From positions 62,001 to 126,000 of the forward strand of contig JAFIFV010000075.1 of assembly GCA_020831845.1 (NCBI GenBank): a stretch of 64,000 nt of DNA, given 5' to 3'. This DNA is from Ectothiorhodospiraceae bacterium (lineage in GTDB: Bacteria > Pseudomonadota > Gammaproteobacteria > Nitrococcales > Aquisalimonadaceae). The stretch's first letter is position 1, and every line of letters begins with the position of its first letter. Positions 1-10,800 of the stretch are shown here, piece after piece. A program made the position numbers and the translations under genes. The notes under the pieces were generated by a model, which was not told the origin of the DNA, did no database searches, and worked only from the letters and a program-made list of their open reading frames with translations.

Positions 1-171
1 ATAGGTGACCGTGGTGGGCGTGTTGAACTGGTAACGTTGATGAACCGGTTTCGACGCAAGTTCCGCCGAGCGGTCCTCGTCGGCAAACGTGATGAAGGCT
101 GGCGCCAGTGCGGGAAATCCCGCCAGCAACGCCGAAAACAACACCCCGATTAGCAAACGCCTGATCGCCAT
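1..171 (-). CDS. 5' part of a secreted protein gene, function unknown
   Basis: The first 57 codons of a minus-strand gene lie here and the rest is beyond the window edge. The ATG at 171 follows a strong GGAGGAGGGG ribosome site. The product begins MAIRRLLIGVLFSALLAG, a basic start followed by a hydrophobic stretch, so it looks like a cleavable signal peptide with a likely cut near ALAPA. The visible mature part (ITFADEDRSAELASKP...) is polar and I do not recognise the family. It may be periplasmic or secreted. No function can be given from this fragment. Confidence 0.6.
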   Translation of the reverse strand, partial: MAIRRLLIGVLFSALLAGFPALAPAFITFADEDRSAELASKPVHQRYQFNTPTTVTY

Positions 172-404
172 GGCGATACCCCTCCTCCGGTTGTTCTTCT
201 GATGAAAGCGAGTCCATTAAGGGGGCGCTGAAGTATTCACGCTGCCCTAAAATGAGATATGACTCACTATTCATTAATTAGGCGGCAAAATGCCGCATGT
301 CAAATCGGGGCAATGCAAGAAAGGTGGGGCGTACCCTTGGGCCTGGCCGAAACAAGGCCAGTGGCGCGCATTCCGGCGCTCTGGCACCGCTACGAGCGGG
401 GGGG
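172..404. other. intergenic region with small hairpins
   Basis: This stretch lies between the end of dapB and the start of the partial secreted-protein gene, both on the minus strand. It holds a copy of the palindromic element (221-246). It also has a 6-bp stem hairpin GCGGCA-AAA-TGCCGC (282-296) followed on the minus strand by an A/T-rich stretch, and a second stem CTGGCC/GGCCAG (343-361). Either hairpin could end dapB transcription, but neither has a good U tract. I see no convincing gene. Confidence 0.4.
221..246. repeat. palindromic intergenic element, copy 1
   Basis: The core GCGCTGAAGTATTCACGCT (19 bases) is identical to copy 3 at 20307-20336. The arms form an imperfect inverted repeat: GGG..GCG on the left pairs with CGC.GCCC on the right, around an inner TGAA-GTA-TTCA. 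It sits in a non-coding gap, like the other copies. Confidence 0.6.
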
Positions 405-2811
<2,407 letters not shown>

Positions 2812-2965
2812 GCGATTGGCTCCTCCCGTGGACCGTTGCGGCGCGGTTGTGTAAGGTTTTGCGATCCTTCCCGTTCGGGAAAGTTCTGCACTGCGGCGCA
2901 TTTCAGCCGCCGACGGCAGAGCTGGCCCGGGTAAACCCGGACGTTCGAGGTTGTTGTTCTGAACC

Positions 2966-3562
2966 ATGACAGAGCATTCGCTACGCCATGACCTGCTGTT
3001 ATCCATGCTGGTCTTTCTGGTTATTGCGCTGCCGGCGGTAATCCTGGCGATGTTCGGGGATGCGGCCGTGACGGAATGGCGTTACGACCGCCTGGCCATT
3101 GCGCAGGGAGAATGGTGGCGGGGGATAACCGGCCACTGGGTGCACCTTTCCACGATGCACCTGGGTATGAATCTGGCTGGCCTGGCGGTGCTGGTGCTGC
3201 TCACCGGCCACTGGCTGGGCGCCGGGGGCCTGCTGCTGGCCACCGTGCTGGCGGCTGCCGGCATATCCGCCGGGTTCTACGTTCTGGATTCGGATCTGCT
3301 CTGGTACGTGGGATTGTCAGGCATCGCCCATGCGGTCTGGTCGGCAGGAGCATTACGAGGTGCGCTGGTGCACCGCTCGGCGTTCGCGTGGATCCTGTTA
3401 CTGCTACTCGCGGCCAAGACGCTGGCTGAAATCCAGTACGGCACACCACGCGCCGTGGCGGAGCTGATCGAAGGCCCGGTGATCGCCCAGGCCCACTGGT
3501 ACGGTGCGGCCTTTGGTGTGCTCGCCGCCGTGCTGCTCCCGCGCCCCCCCAGGGCCTTCTAG
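2966..3562 (+). CDS. rrtA: rhombosortase-type rhomboid membrane protease
   Basis: A 198-residue integral membrane protein of the rhomboid superfamily with about six hydrophobic segments. The rhomboid pattern is visible: GHWVHLSTMHLGMNLAG (amphipathic loop and the His/Asn of the oxyanion site), GLSGIAHA with the catalytic Ser, and AHWYGAAFG with the catalytic His. The short length and these spacings fit rhombosortase, which is thought to cleave GlyGly-CTERM tails of secreted proteins in the inner membrane. No substrate with such a tail is encoded in this window. The ATG at 2966 has no strong ribosome site; Met14 is an alternative. It is the only plus-strand gene in the first 14 kb and stands alone. 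Confidence 0.8.
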   Translation: MTEHSLRHDLLLSMLVFLVIALPAVILAMFGDAAVTEWRYDRLAIAQGEWWRGITGHWVHLSTMHLGMNLAGLAVLVLLTGHWLGAGGLLLATVLAAAGISAGFYVLDSDLLWYVGLSGIAHAVWSAGALRGALVHRSAFAWILLLLLAAKTLAEIQYGTPRAVAELIEGPVIAQAHWYGAAFGVLAAVLLPRPPRAF

Positions 3563-3592
3563 GGAAGCACTGAGGTATTCACGCGCGCTCCC
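3562..3592. repeat. palindromic intergenic element, copy 2 (diverged)
   Basis: It reads GGGAAGCACTGAGGTATTCA then CGC and a CTCCC end, a diverged version of the element at 221-246 and 20307-20336. It lies between the convergent ends of the rhombosortase and thioredoxin-TPR genes, starting on the last base of the former's stop codon. A role as a two-way terminator is possible there. Confidence 0.5.
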
Positions 3593-3604
3593 TGTACTCG
3601 AGAC

Positions 3605-4465
3605 TCAGTAAAGCAACTGGAACAGTTTCTGGCGATAGCTACGCGTCAGAGGATGCTCGGGTCCCAGCAGATCGAACATCTCCAGCAGCGCCGTACGGCC
3701 CTTGCCGTCCTCCCAGGCCCGGTGGCGACGGACGATTACGAGCAACATCTCCATGGCTTCGGGATAGTCCCCCCGTGCAGCCTGGTACATGGCCACACCG
3801 TAGATCGCTGCCGGGTCGTCGCCGCCAGCAGCACGACCGCGTAGTTCCTCTTCAGGGGGGAGTTCCTGCAGGCGCTCCGCAAAGCCGCGCTGGGCATTCA
3901 TGGCTTTCACGCGGTCGTCGTGGCGAACCGCGTCCGGCAACGCGGCAAGCAGCGCATCCGCATCTTCCAGGGCGCCGGTATTGAATAGCGCCCGCGCCAG
4001 GTCGATGACCAGGTCTGTGTCCTCCGGCCGGGCCTGGTAGGCCTGTTTAAGCAGCGGCAGGGCGGCTTCGAAATCGCCCTGCGCCATCAGCTCCCGGGCC
4101 TGCTCTTCGGGACTGTCCTCCGGCTTCGGCACGTGCTGTTCAAGCAGCTTGCGGATCTCGCCTTCCGGCAAGGCGCCGGTGAACTGATCCGCCAGTTGGC
4201 CGTCCTTGACCAGGATCACCGTGGGCAGGCTGCGGACGCCGATCTGAGCCGCCAGCTGCTGTTCCTGATCGCAGTTCACCTTGGCCAGCAGAAAGCTGCC
4301 CCGGTATTCGGTGGCCAGTTTTTCCAGCACCGGCATCAACTGCTTGCAGGGGCCGCACCAATCCGCCCAGAAATCCACCAGCACCGGCTGCTGACGGGAG
4401 GCATCGACGACATCCTGTTGAAAGGTTTCAGTGGTGACATGCTTGATATGGGGGCTTTGGCTCAT
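3605..4465 (-). CDS. ybbN: thioredoxin-TPR chaperedoxin, YbbN/CnoX-like
   Basis: A 286-residue cytoplasmic protein with an N-terminal thioredoxin fold and C-terminal tetratricopeptide repeats, the layout of E. coli YbbN/CnoX. That protein protects clients from oxidation and passes them to GroEL and DnaK. Residues 31-41 read DFWADWCGPCK and keep both active-site cysteines (Cys37, Cys40), so redox activity is possible; E. coli CnoX lacks a normal CxxC. A cis-Pro loop (VRSLPTVILV) follows. TPR-like helices run from about residue 125 (EEQARELMAQGDFEAALPLL) to the end. The ATG at 4465 was chosen because similarity starts there; upstream in-frame ATGs overlap the GGCT gene. It is convergent with rrtA. 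Confidence 0.88.
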   Translation of the reverse strand: MSQSPHIKHVTTETFQQDVVDASRQQPVLVDFWADWCGPCKQLMPVLEKLATEYRGSFLLAKVNCDQEQQLAAQIGVRSLPTVILVKDGQLADQFTGALPEGEIRKLLEQHVPKPEDSPEEQARELMAQGDFEAALPLLKQAYQARPEDTDLVIDLARALFNTGALEDADALLAALPDAVRHDDRVKAMNAQRGFAERLQELPPEEELRGRAAGGDDPAAIYGVAMYQAARGDYPEAMEMLLVIVRRHRAWEDGKGRTALLEMFDLLGPEHPLTRSYRQKLFQLLY

Positions 4466-4493
4466 CAGCAATCGACTCCGGCAATTAAACGGA

Positions 4494-4544
4494 GGGAAGC
4501 GCCGAGGCATCCAGGCGGACAACGTGGATACGTCGGCGCTTCCC
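4494..4544. repeat. 12-bp inverted repeat related to the palindromic element
   Basis: GGGAAGCGCCGA (4494-4505) pairs perfectly with TCGGCGCTTCCC (4533-4544) across a 27-base loop. The outer arms GGGAAGCG/CGCTTCCC match those of the shorter element elsewhere in the window. It lies between the ybbN-like and GGCT-like genes, where it could end the upstream signalling operon. Confidence 0.6.
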
Positions 4545-4553
4545 TTGGGCATT

Positions 4554-4943
4554 CTACAGGGGTTTGTGACTTCTGAAACGCTGCTCTCGCTGCGCCGAGG
4601 CGCGCAGCCAGTCGCCGTCCGCAATAACGGCCGCCTCACGCGCCCGCGCCTGGTAGAGGTATACCCAGGCCCTGCCCCAGGGCGTGGCCAGTACTTCCCG
4701 ACGGTAGAGCCGGGGAACATCCTCCAGCCTGTCCAGTTCACAAAGCTGCCGGGGCGTGACGCTGTAGACTTCGCCCACGATGGAATCAGCTCCCTGGGAC
4801 ACGACGCCGGGGTAATAACCAAGATTCAGCATGGTGAAGACTGCCTCGGTGCGAAACCGGCCCAGATAGCGGGCAGCAAAAAGCAGATGATGATTGCTGC
4901 CGCCCTGCCGCAGCGTCCCGTAGACGAAAACCTGGCTACGCAC
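4554..4943 (-). CDS. gamma-glutamylcyclotransferase-like (AIG2/GGCT fold) protein
   Basis: A 129-residue cytoplasmic protein of the GGCT/AIG2-like family. The N-terminal signature VFVYGTLRQGG (residues 5-15) forms the substrate loop, and the glutamate in LDRLEDVP is the likely general base. Family members act on gamma-glutamyl or gamma-glutamylamine compounds, but the small bacterial ones (YtfP type) mostly lack an assigned substrate. The start is a GTG at 4943, two bases after the stop of the GGDEF/EAL gene, so the two are probably co-transcribed and perhaps translationally coupled. The functional link to the signalling genes is unclear. Confidence 0.78.
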   Translation of the reverse strand: MRSQVFVYGTLRQGGSNHHLLFAARYLGRFRTEAVFTMLNLGYYPGVVSQGADSIVGEVYSVTPRQLCELDRLEDVPRLYRREVLATPWGRAWVYLYQARAREAAVIADGDWLRASAQREQRFRSHKPL

Positions 4944-4945
4944 GA

Positions 4946-7360
4946 TTATTGCTCTGGTCCTCTGGTGGTATTCATGCCCTCGATTATATCGGGAATGCGC
5001 TTGGGAGGTTGCGGGCGGCTGAACAGGTAGCCCTGGGCCTCCTCGCAGCCCATCTGATGCAGCACCTCCAGCTCCTGCTCCGATTCCACTCCCTCGGCGA
5101 TCACGTGTAGCCGTAGAGTGCGTGCCAGCGCAATCGTGGCCCGGACGATGGCAGCGCTGTCGTCATCGGCGGTGATATCGGCAACGAAGGAGCGGTCGAT
5201 CTTCAAGCGATCGATGGGCAGACGCTTGAGGTAGCTGAGACTGGAGTAACCGGTGCCGAAGTCATCAATGGAGAGCGTGGCGCCCAGCGCCCGTACCCGC
5301 GCCAGCGCGTACAGCACATGCTCGGCATGGTCCATGATCAGTGTTTCTGTCAGTTCCAGCTCCAGCAGGTGCGGGGGGAGCGCGGTCTCTTCAAGCACCT
5401 GCTGTAGTTCGTCGGCAAAACCTGGCGCCATGAACTGCCGGGCGGAGATATTCACCGCCAGTCGCATGGGAGGCACTCCCGCGTCCAGCCAGGATTTCAT
5501 CTGCCGGGTAGCGGTTCGCAGGACCCACAGCCCGATTTCTACTATCTGGCCGGTTTCCTCGGCGATGGGAATGAAGCTGGCAGGGCTCACCACGCCCAGT
5601 TCAGGATGCTCCCAGCGCAGCAAGGCCTCCACCCCCACCACGCGCCCCTCCGGCACGGCAACCTGCGGCTGATAGACCAGCTTCAGCTCGTCGCGCACCA
5701 GCGCCTGGCGCAGGTCGTTGCTCAGCATCAACCGCCGGGCCGCTTTCGCATTCAGGCCAATGGTGAAGAACTCGCAGTTGTTGCGTCCACCCTCCTTCGC
5801 CCGATACATGGCAAGGTCGGCGTGCTTCAACAGCTCGACCACGTTCTCGCCGTCCTTGGGATAGAGACTGATACCAATGCTGCAGGTAATGACCATGGAA
5901 CGCCCGTCCACATCCATGGGCTCAGCGATCGCCGCAACCACGGTATTGGCAATCTGCAGCGCGTCCTCCTCGCGCCTCAGCCCCGGACACAGCATCACGA
6001 ACTCATCACCCCCATACCGGGCAATGGTATCGGTTTCCCGCAGAGCCCCGCGCAGCCTGTCAGCAACGGTCTGCAGCATGTGGTCCCCGACCAGGTGCCC
6101 TTCGCTGTCGTTGAACACCTTGAACTTGTCCAGGTCGATGAACAGAACGGCAAGCATGCCGCGCTGACGGTGGGCCATGGCGATGGCCTGCTCGATCCGG
6201 TCCAGCAGCATATCCCGGTTGGGCAGTCTGGTGAGACTGTCATGACCGGCCTGAAAGGCCAGTTCCGCCTGAAAGCGCTTGCGCTCGGAGACATCCGTTT
6301 GCACACCCACGAAGTGCGTCACACCGCCTGTTTCATCCCGCACCGGGGACACATGGAGCTCGTTCCAGAACACCGAACCGTCGCGCCGGTAATTGCGGAG
6401 CACCGCATGCCCCTCCCGCCGCTGCTCAACGGCTTCGCGGATATCCTGGATGGCGGGCTGGTCCGTTTCCTCGCCCTGAAGGAAGCGACAGTTTCGGCCG
6501 AGCACTTCCCGTTTGCTGTAGCCGGTCATGCGCTCAAAGGCGGGATTGACGTAGATGATGGGGTGATCCCTCTGCGCCATGTCGCAGATGACGATGCCAT
6601 TGCTGCTGCTCTCAATGGCGCGATCCCGCAGCGCCAGCGCCCGCTCCGTCTCGTGGCGCTGGGTCACGTCGCGCAATGAAACCAGCCGTGCGGGCTTTCC
6701 TTTCCAGGAAGTATCGGAGGTGCGCACCTCCAGCCATGCGCCGCCCTCTCCATGCCGTCCGGGCAGCTCTATGTCCGTGCTGTCGTCGCCGGCCCCATCC
6801 AGTTGCCGCAGAGTTTCCGGAAGGGAACTCGAACCCAGTGCCTCGAAAAATCGCTGGGCAGCAGGATTGGCGAACAGCACCTGCCTGTCCTCCCCCAGCA
6901 GCAGCATGGGTTGATCGGCTGTCTCGAGCACCTGCCGGAAACGCGTTTCACTGTCCCGCAAGGCCTCCCGGTCGCGGTGGCGGGCCAGCGCATAGCGGAT
7001 TGAGCGGCTGAGCAGCGTGCCATCGAGCCCATTCTTCACCAGGAAATCATCGGCACCGGCATCCAGACAGGCCTTGTCCACCTGTTCATCGCCCCGACCC
7101 GTGAGTACGATCATGGGGATCCTGCCGCCGCGGGCGACGGCCTCGGAGATCAACTCCAACGCATTGCGACGCCCCAGCATGTAGTCCACCAGGTAGACGT
7201 CATGCTCCTGCGCCACCACCTTCGCCAAGGCGCGGTCGTAGTCAGGCTCCCAATCGAGCCGGTACGCCGTCGCACTCTGTTCCTGCAGCAGATCGCGCGT
7301 GATGAGGTAGTCATCCTCGTCATCATCCACGAGCAGGATCCGCACCGGCCCAGCCTCCAC
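4946..7360 (-). CDS. response regulator with PAS-PAS-GGDEF-EAL (c-di-GMP turnover)
   Basis: An 804-residue soluble regulator. Order: receiver (about 5-125, LLVDDDEDD acidic pocket, phospho-acceptor Asp59 in YLVDYMLG), two PAS domains (about 135-375), GGDEF (about 380-540) and EAL (about 550-800). The GGDEF site reads YGGDEF with an intact inhibitory RxxD (RETD, five residues before). The EAL domain keeps EALLRW, ELELTET, DDFGTGYSSL and AEGVE, so both c-di-GMP synthesis and breakdown look possible. I chose the GTG at 7360: it lies just after the upstream regulator's stop and has GGGGAG nine bases before it. A TTG at 7402 would overlap that gene by 41 bp. It is the third gene of a kinase-regulator-effector run and is probably phosphorylated by that kinase. 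Confidence 0.92.
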   Translation of the reverse strand: MEAGPVRILLVDDDEDDYLITRDLLQEQSATAYRLDWEPDYDRALAKVVAQEHDVYLVDYMLGRRNALELISEAVARGGRIPMIVLTGRGDEQVDKACLDAGADDFLVKNGLDGTLLSRSIRYALARHRDREALRDSETRFRQVLETADQPMLLLGEDRQVLFANPAAQRFFEALGSSSLPETLRQLDGAGDDSTDIELPGRHGEGGAWLEVRTSDTSWKGKPARLVSLRDVTQRHETERALALRDRAIESSSNGIVICDMAQRDHPIIYVNPAFERMTGYSKREVLGRNCRFLQGEETDQPAIQDIREAVEQRREGHAVLRNYRRDGSVFWNELHVSPVRDETGGVTHFVGVQTDVSERKRFQAELAFQAGHDSLTRLPNRDMLLDRIEQAIAMAHRQRGMLAVLFIDLDKFKVFNDSEGHLVGDHMLQTVADRLRGALRETDTIARYGGDEFVMLCPGLRREEDALQIANTVVAAIAEPMDVDGRSMVITCSIGISLYPKDGENVVELLKHADLAMYRAKEGGRNNCEFFTIGLNAKAARRLMLSNDLRQALVRDELKLVYQPQVAVPEGRVVGVEALLRWEHPELGVVSPASFIPIAEETGQIVEIGLWVLRTATRQMKSWLDAGVPPMRLAVNISARQFMAPGFADELQQVLEETALPPHLLELELTETLIMDHAEHVLYALARVRALGATLSIDDFGTGYSSLSYLKRLPIDRLKIDRSFVADITADDDSAAIVRATIALARTLRLHVIAEGVESEQELEVLHQMGCEEAQGYLFSRPQPPKRIPDIIEGMNTTRGPEQ

Positions 7361-7361
7361 G

Positions 7362-7832
7362 TCACCGCACTCCCCGAGGCCGCGCCCCGTCCGGCAGGTC
7401 AACGATTTCCAGCCAGTAGTAGCCCAGCCCCTTGATCACTTCCAGCAGGCCCTCGAAACGCACCGGTTTGGTAATGAAGGAATTCACACCCAGCTCGTAG
7501 CTACGAACGATATCCTCCTCCGCCTTGGACGTCGTCAACACCACCACCGGAATGGTGCGGAGGTCCGGGTCGGACTTGAGTTCCGCCAGCACCTCCCGTC
7601 CGTCCTTTCTCGGCATGTTGAGATCCAGCAGGATCAATCCCGGCCTGGGTGCATCGGCGGGATTTCCGTAGCGCCCGTGCCCGCGCAGATATTCGATCAG
7701 TTCCTGCCCGTCCTCGACAAAGCGCAGGTCATTCGCCAGCCGGCTTTCATCAAATGCTTCCTGGGTGAGCAACCGATCATCCGGGTCATCCTCCGCCATC
7801 AGAATGGTGACATGCCTTGTTGTTCTGGTCAT
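7362..7832 (-). CDS. stand-alone response regulator (Rcp1-like)
   Basis: A 156-residue single-domain receiver. Acidic pocket AEDDPDDR (13-20), phospho-acceptor Asp70 in LILLDLNMP, Thr100/Thr101 (VVLTTS) and the conserved Lys122 (FITKPV) are all present, so it should be phosphorylatable. The extra length after the acidic pocket and the LNMPRKDG wording match the Rcp1 subgroup that partners phytochrome-like kinases with SHDLQEPLR motifs, such as the one encoded 15 bp upstream. With no output domain, it may shuttle phosphate or bind a target. It sits between that kinase and the GGDEF/EAL regulator in one likely transcript. Confidence 0.92.
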   Translation of the reverse strand: MTRTTRHVTILMAEDDPDDRLLTQEAFDESRLANDLRFVEDGQELIEYLRGHGRYGNPADAPRPGLILLDLNMPRKDGREVLAELKSDPDLRTIPVVVLTTSKAEEDIVRSYELGVNSFITKPVRFEGLLEVIKGLGYYWLEIVDLPDGARPRGVR

Positions 7833-7847
7833 GAACCCGTCCTCTCG

Positions 7848-10800
7848 TTATTCCGGTGCCCGGGCATGCTGGGGTTGCCGCAGAGGCAACGCGATGCGGA
7901 ACACAGAGCCGCCGCCCGCGCCTGATCCCACGGAGATCGTCCCCCCGTGGCGCTCCACGATCCTGCGAACGATGGCCAGCCCCATACCAAGGCCCTCGTA
8001 CTGCTGTCGGCCGTGCAGGCGACGGAACGGCGCGAAGATGCGGTCACGGTACTTCGGTTCGATACCGATACCGTTGTCGGCCACCACCAGCGTCCGCGCG
8101 GCGACCTGCTCGAAGCGTCCGCGCGCGCTCAGCCGGCGGAAGGGCAACGCCTCCTCGCTGCCGATGCGAACCTCCGCTGTCTGCCCGGGGGGTTGGAACT
8201 TGATCGCGTTGGCAATGAGGTTCTGCAGCATCTGCCTGAATTGGGCGGGATCCACCTGGGCGAAAAACAACGGTTCAACAGCAATGTGCGCACCCGTGCG
8301 GTGGACCAGCTCCTCCAGGTCCTGCAGTACCTCATCCGCCAGAACCCCCAGATCCTCCTGGCGGAACTCCGCACCGTGCGAGGTCACCCGGGAGTAGCTC
8401 AGCAAACTGTCCAACAGGCCCTGCATGCGGCTGGTGGCTCCATGCATCCGCTGCAGATAGTCCTGCCCCTGATCGTCCAGCCGCTCCGCATGTCGCTGCA
8501 TCAGCCGGTCGGAGAACGCCTGGATCTTTCTCAGCGGCTCCTGTAGATCGTGCGAGGCAATGAAGGCAAAGTCCTGCAATTCCCGGTTGCGGGCTTCCAG
8601 ATGCTCCAGCGTCTGCGTCAGCACGGCCGCGGCGGCCTTGCGTTCGGTGACATCGCGCCCCACGGCGAATACCTGGCCATCGGGACCAAGCGTCGCCCTC
8701 CAGTCCAGCCAGATCAATTCTCCATCCACTCGCGGGTGGCGCACTTCGATCTGGACCGCATTGGCTCCGGCATGCAGCTCCCGTATGCGTAACGTCACCT
8801 GCTCGCGGTCCTCGGGAACCACGAAGTAGGCACCGATTCTCCCCAGAACTTCCTCGGGCGGATAACCCAGCACCGCCTGAAAGGCGTCGTTCACATGAAG
8901 CACAGTCCCGTCCGGAGCGGAAATCAGCATGATCTCGCTGGAAAGCCGGAAAAACCGCTCGCGCTCCTCGAGTTGCCGCAGTGACTCTTTTTCCTTCGTC
9001 ACATCACGCATGATCAGTACGGTACCTGAGCGGAACGCGACACCGCGCAGCGTCGAGGCCACAACGTGCAATACCAGGGCCTGCCCCTGCTCCCGCATCA
9101 GCGTGAGCTCCAGCCCACGATACAGCGCGTCCGCATCCGGCGGCTCCACGTTCAGCGATGGCCAGGGGAGCGTTCCGCGAAGCGCATCGGCGGAACGACC
9201 GAGCAGCCGCTCCCCCGCCACGTTGAGCATTTCCACCCGCCCCTCGGTATCAAGCACCATCACGCCTTCGCCCAGGCTCTGGGCTATAGCGGTCATGAAA
9301 CCGGCCTGCTGCTGCATTCTTTCCTGCGTTGCCCGCAATTGCTGCAGTAAGCGGTGGTTCTGTACGGCCACTGCTGCCATCTGGGCCAGTTGCTGGGCCA
9401 CTGCCTCGTCATCGGCGGAGAACTCCCCACGATAACGATCGCTGAACTGCAGGACTCCGAGGTTCTCTCCGTTATGCAGCACTAACGGCACCGCCAGCCA
9501 GCCCCTCATGGGGGGGTGCAAACCACCCTGGTCCTCGAAGCCCCGCCAGGCCGGGTGCGCCTCAAGCTCCGCCTGCTTCATACGCATGGAACGGTTCTGC
9601 TCGATCACCAGACGGTAGATTCCAGCGCCGGCCATGGGACGGTCGTAGCGGCGATAGTCGGCATACTTCTCGGACAACGCCACGCGGGAGGTCGCGTTGC
9701 CCCAGTTGCCCTCCGGAAGCACTGTGATGGCAGCCTGGTGCACCCCCACCAAACGCCTGCCTTTTTCCACGACACGCTGAAGGACGTCATCCACACTCGT
9801 CAGCGCCCCCAACTCGGTGGACAGCGAGGCCAGACCCCGGAGCTGTTCCGCATAGGCGTGGGCTTTTGCAAGCGCTCTCGCCACTTGCTGTTCACCCTGT
9901 TTACGCTGACTGATATCCATGATCAGCAGTAAAACCCCGACTTCCTCCCCCCTGCTTCCGTTCAGCCGGGAACTGGACAGCCAGACACTGCGAGACTCGC
10001 CGCCCGCGGCCTTCATCACGGTCTCGACTTCTCGCGCATCCTCGTGCAACAGGTCCTGTAACAGAGATGCGGACTGATCATCGCCGTCGGGAAACAGATT
10101 CCGCAAGGGCATCCCCAGCGCTCGTTCCTGCGGCGTGCCGAACAGGCGCTGGGCCCCACGGTTCCAGATGCTGAGGCGGCCCTGCGTATCGACGCCGATC
10201 ACGGCATCGTGCATCTGGTCGATGATCTGCGCCTGCACACGCATGGCATCCAGAGTCTCCCTGCGCCCGCTCACATCCCTACCGTAGAGGGCCAGTCCGT
10301 CTTCGGTGGGAAAGACGCGCAGTTCAAGCCAGGTGGCCAGACGGTCGTCACGCAGTTCCAGTGTTTCCGGCACCCGTCCCGCCAGCACCCGCTCGGCCGC
10401 CTTGCGCAGCGCCGGGCTACCGCCGATGCCATCCGTATCCCAGAAGGGTTTTCCCTCGTCATGACCGCCATTCGAGGGAAACAAGCGGTCTCCCTGCTGA
10501 TTGCGGTAGAGAATCCGGCCTGCCGCATCCAACATCAGAAAGGCATCGCCCAGCCCTTCCAGCGTGTCGGCCAGGCGGTCCACAAGCCGGCGTTGTTCCC
10601 GCCCCGCGAGTTCCAGTTCCTGTTCTGCCTGGCGAATCCGCTCCTCGGCCGCGCGGGCCGCACCCGCACTCAGCCTGGAAAGCAGGAGCAGATGGAGCGA
10701 CGTGGCTACCAGAAGGCCGATCAGCACCCCACCGGCAAGCAACGCCTGCGCACTCTCGCGGTCCGCATTCGACAGGAAAAGCATGAACAGCAGTGTAATC

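Noticed and set aside
5606-6679. Plus-strand open frame of 357 codons over the GGDEF/EAL gene
   Set aside because: Antisense to a well-supported multidomain gene; translation has no domain.
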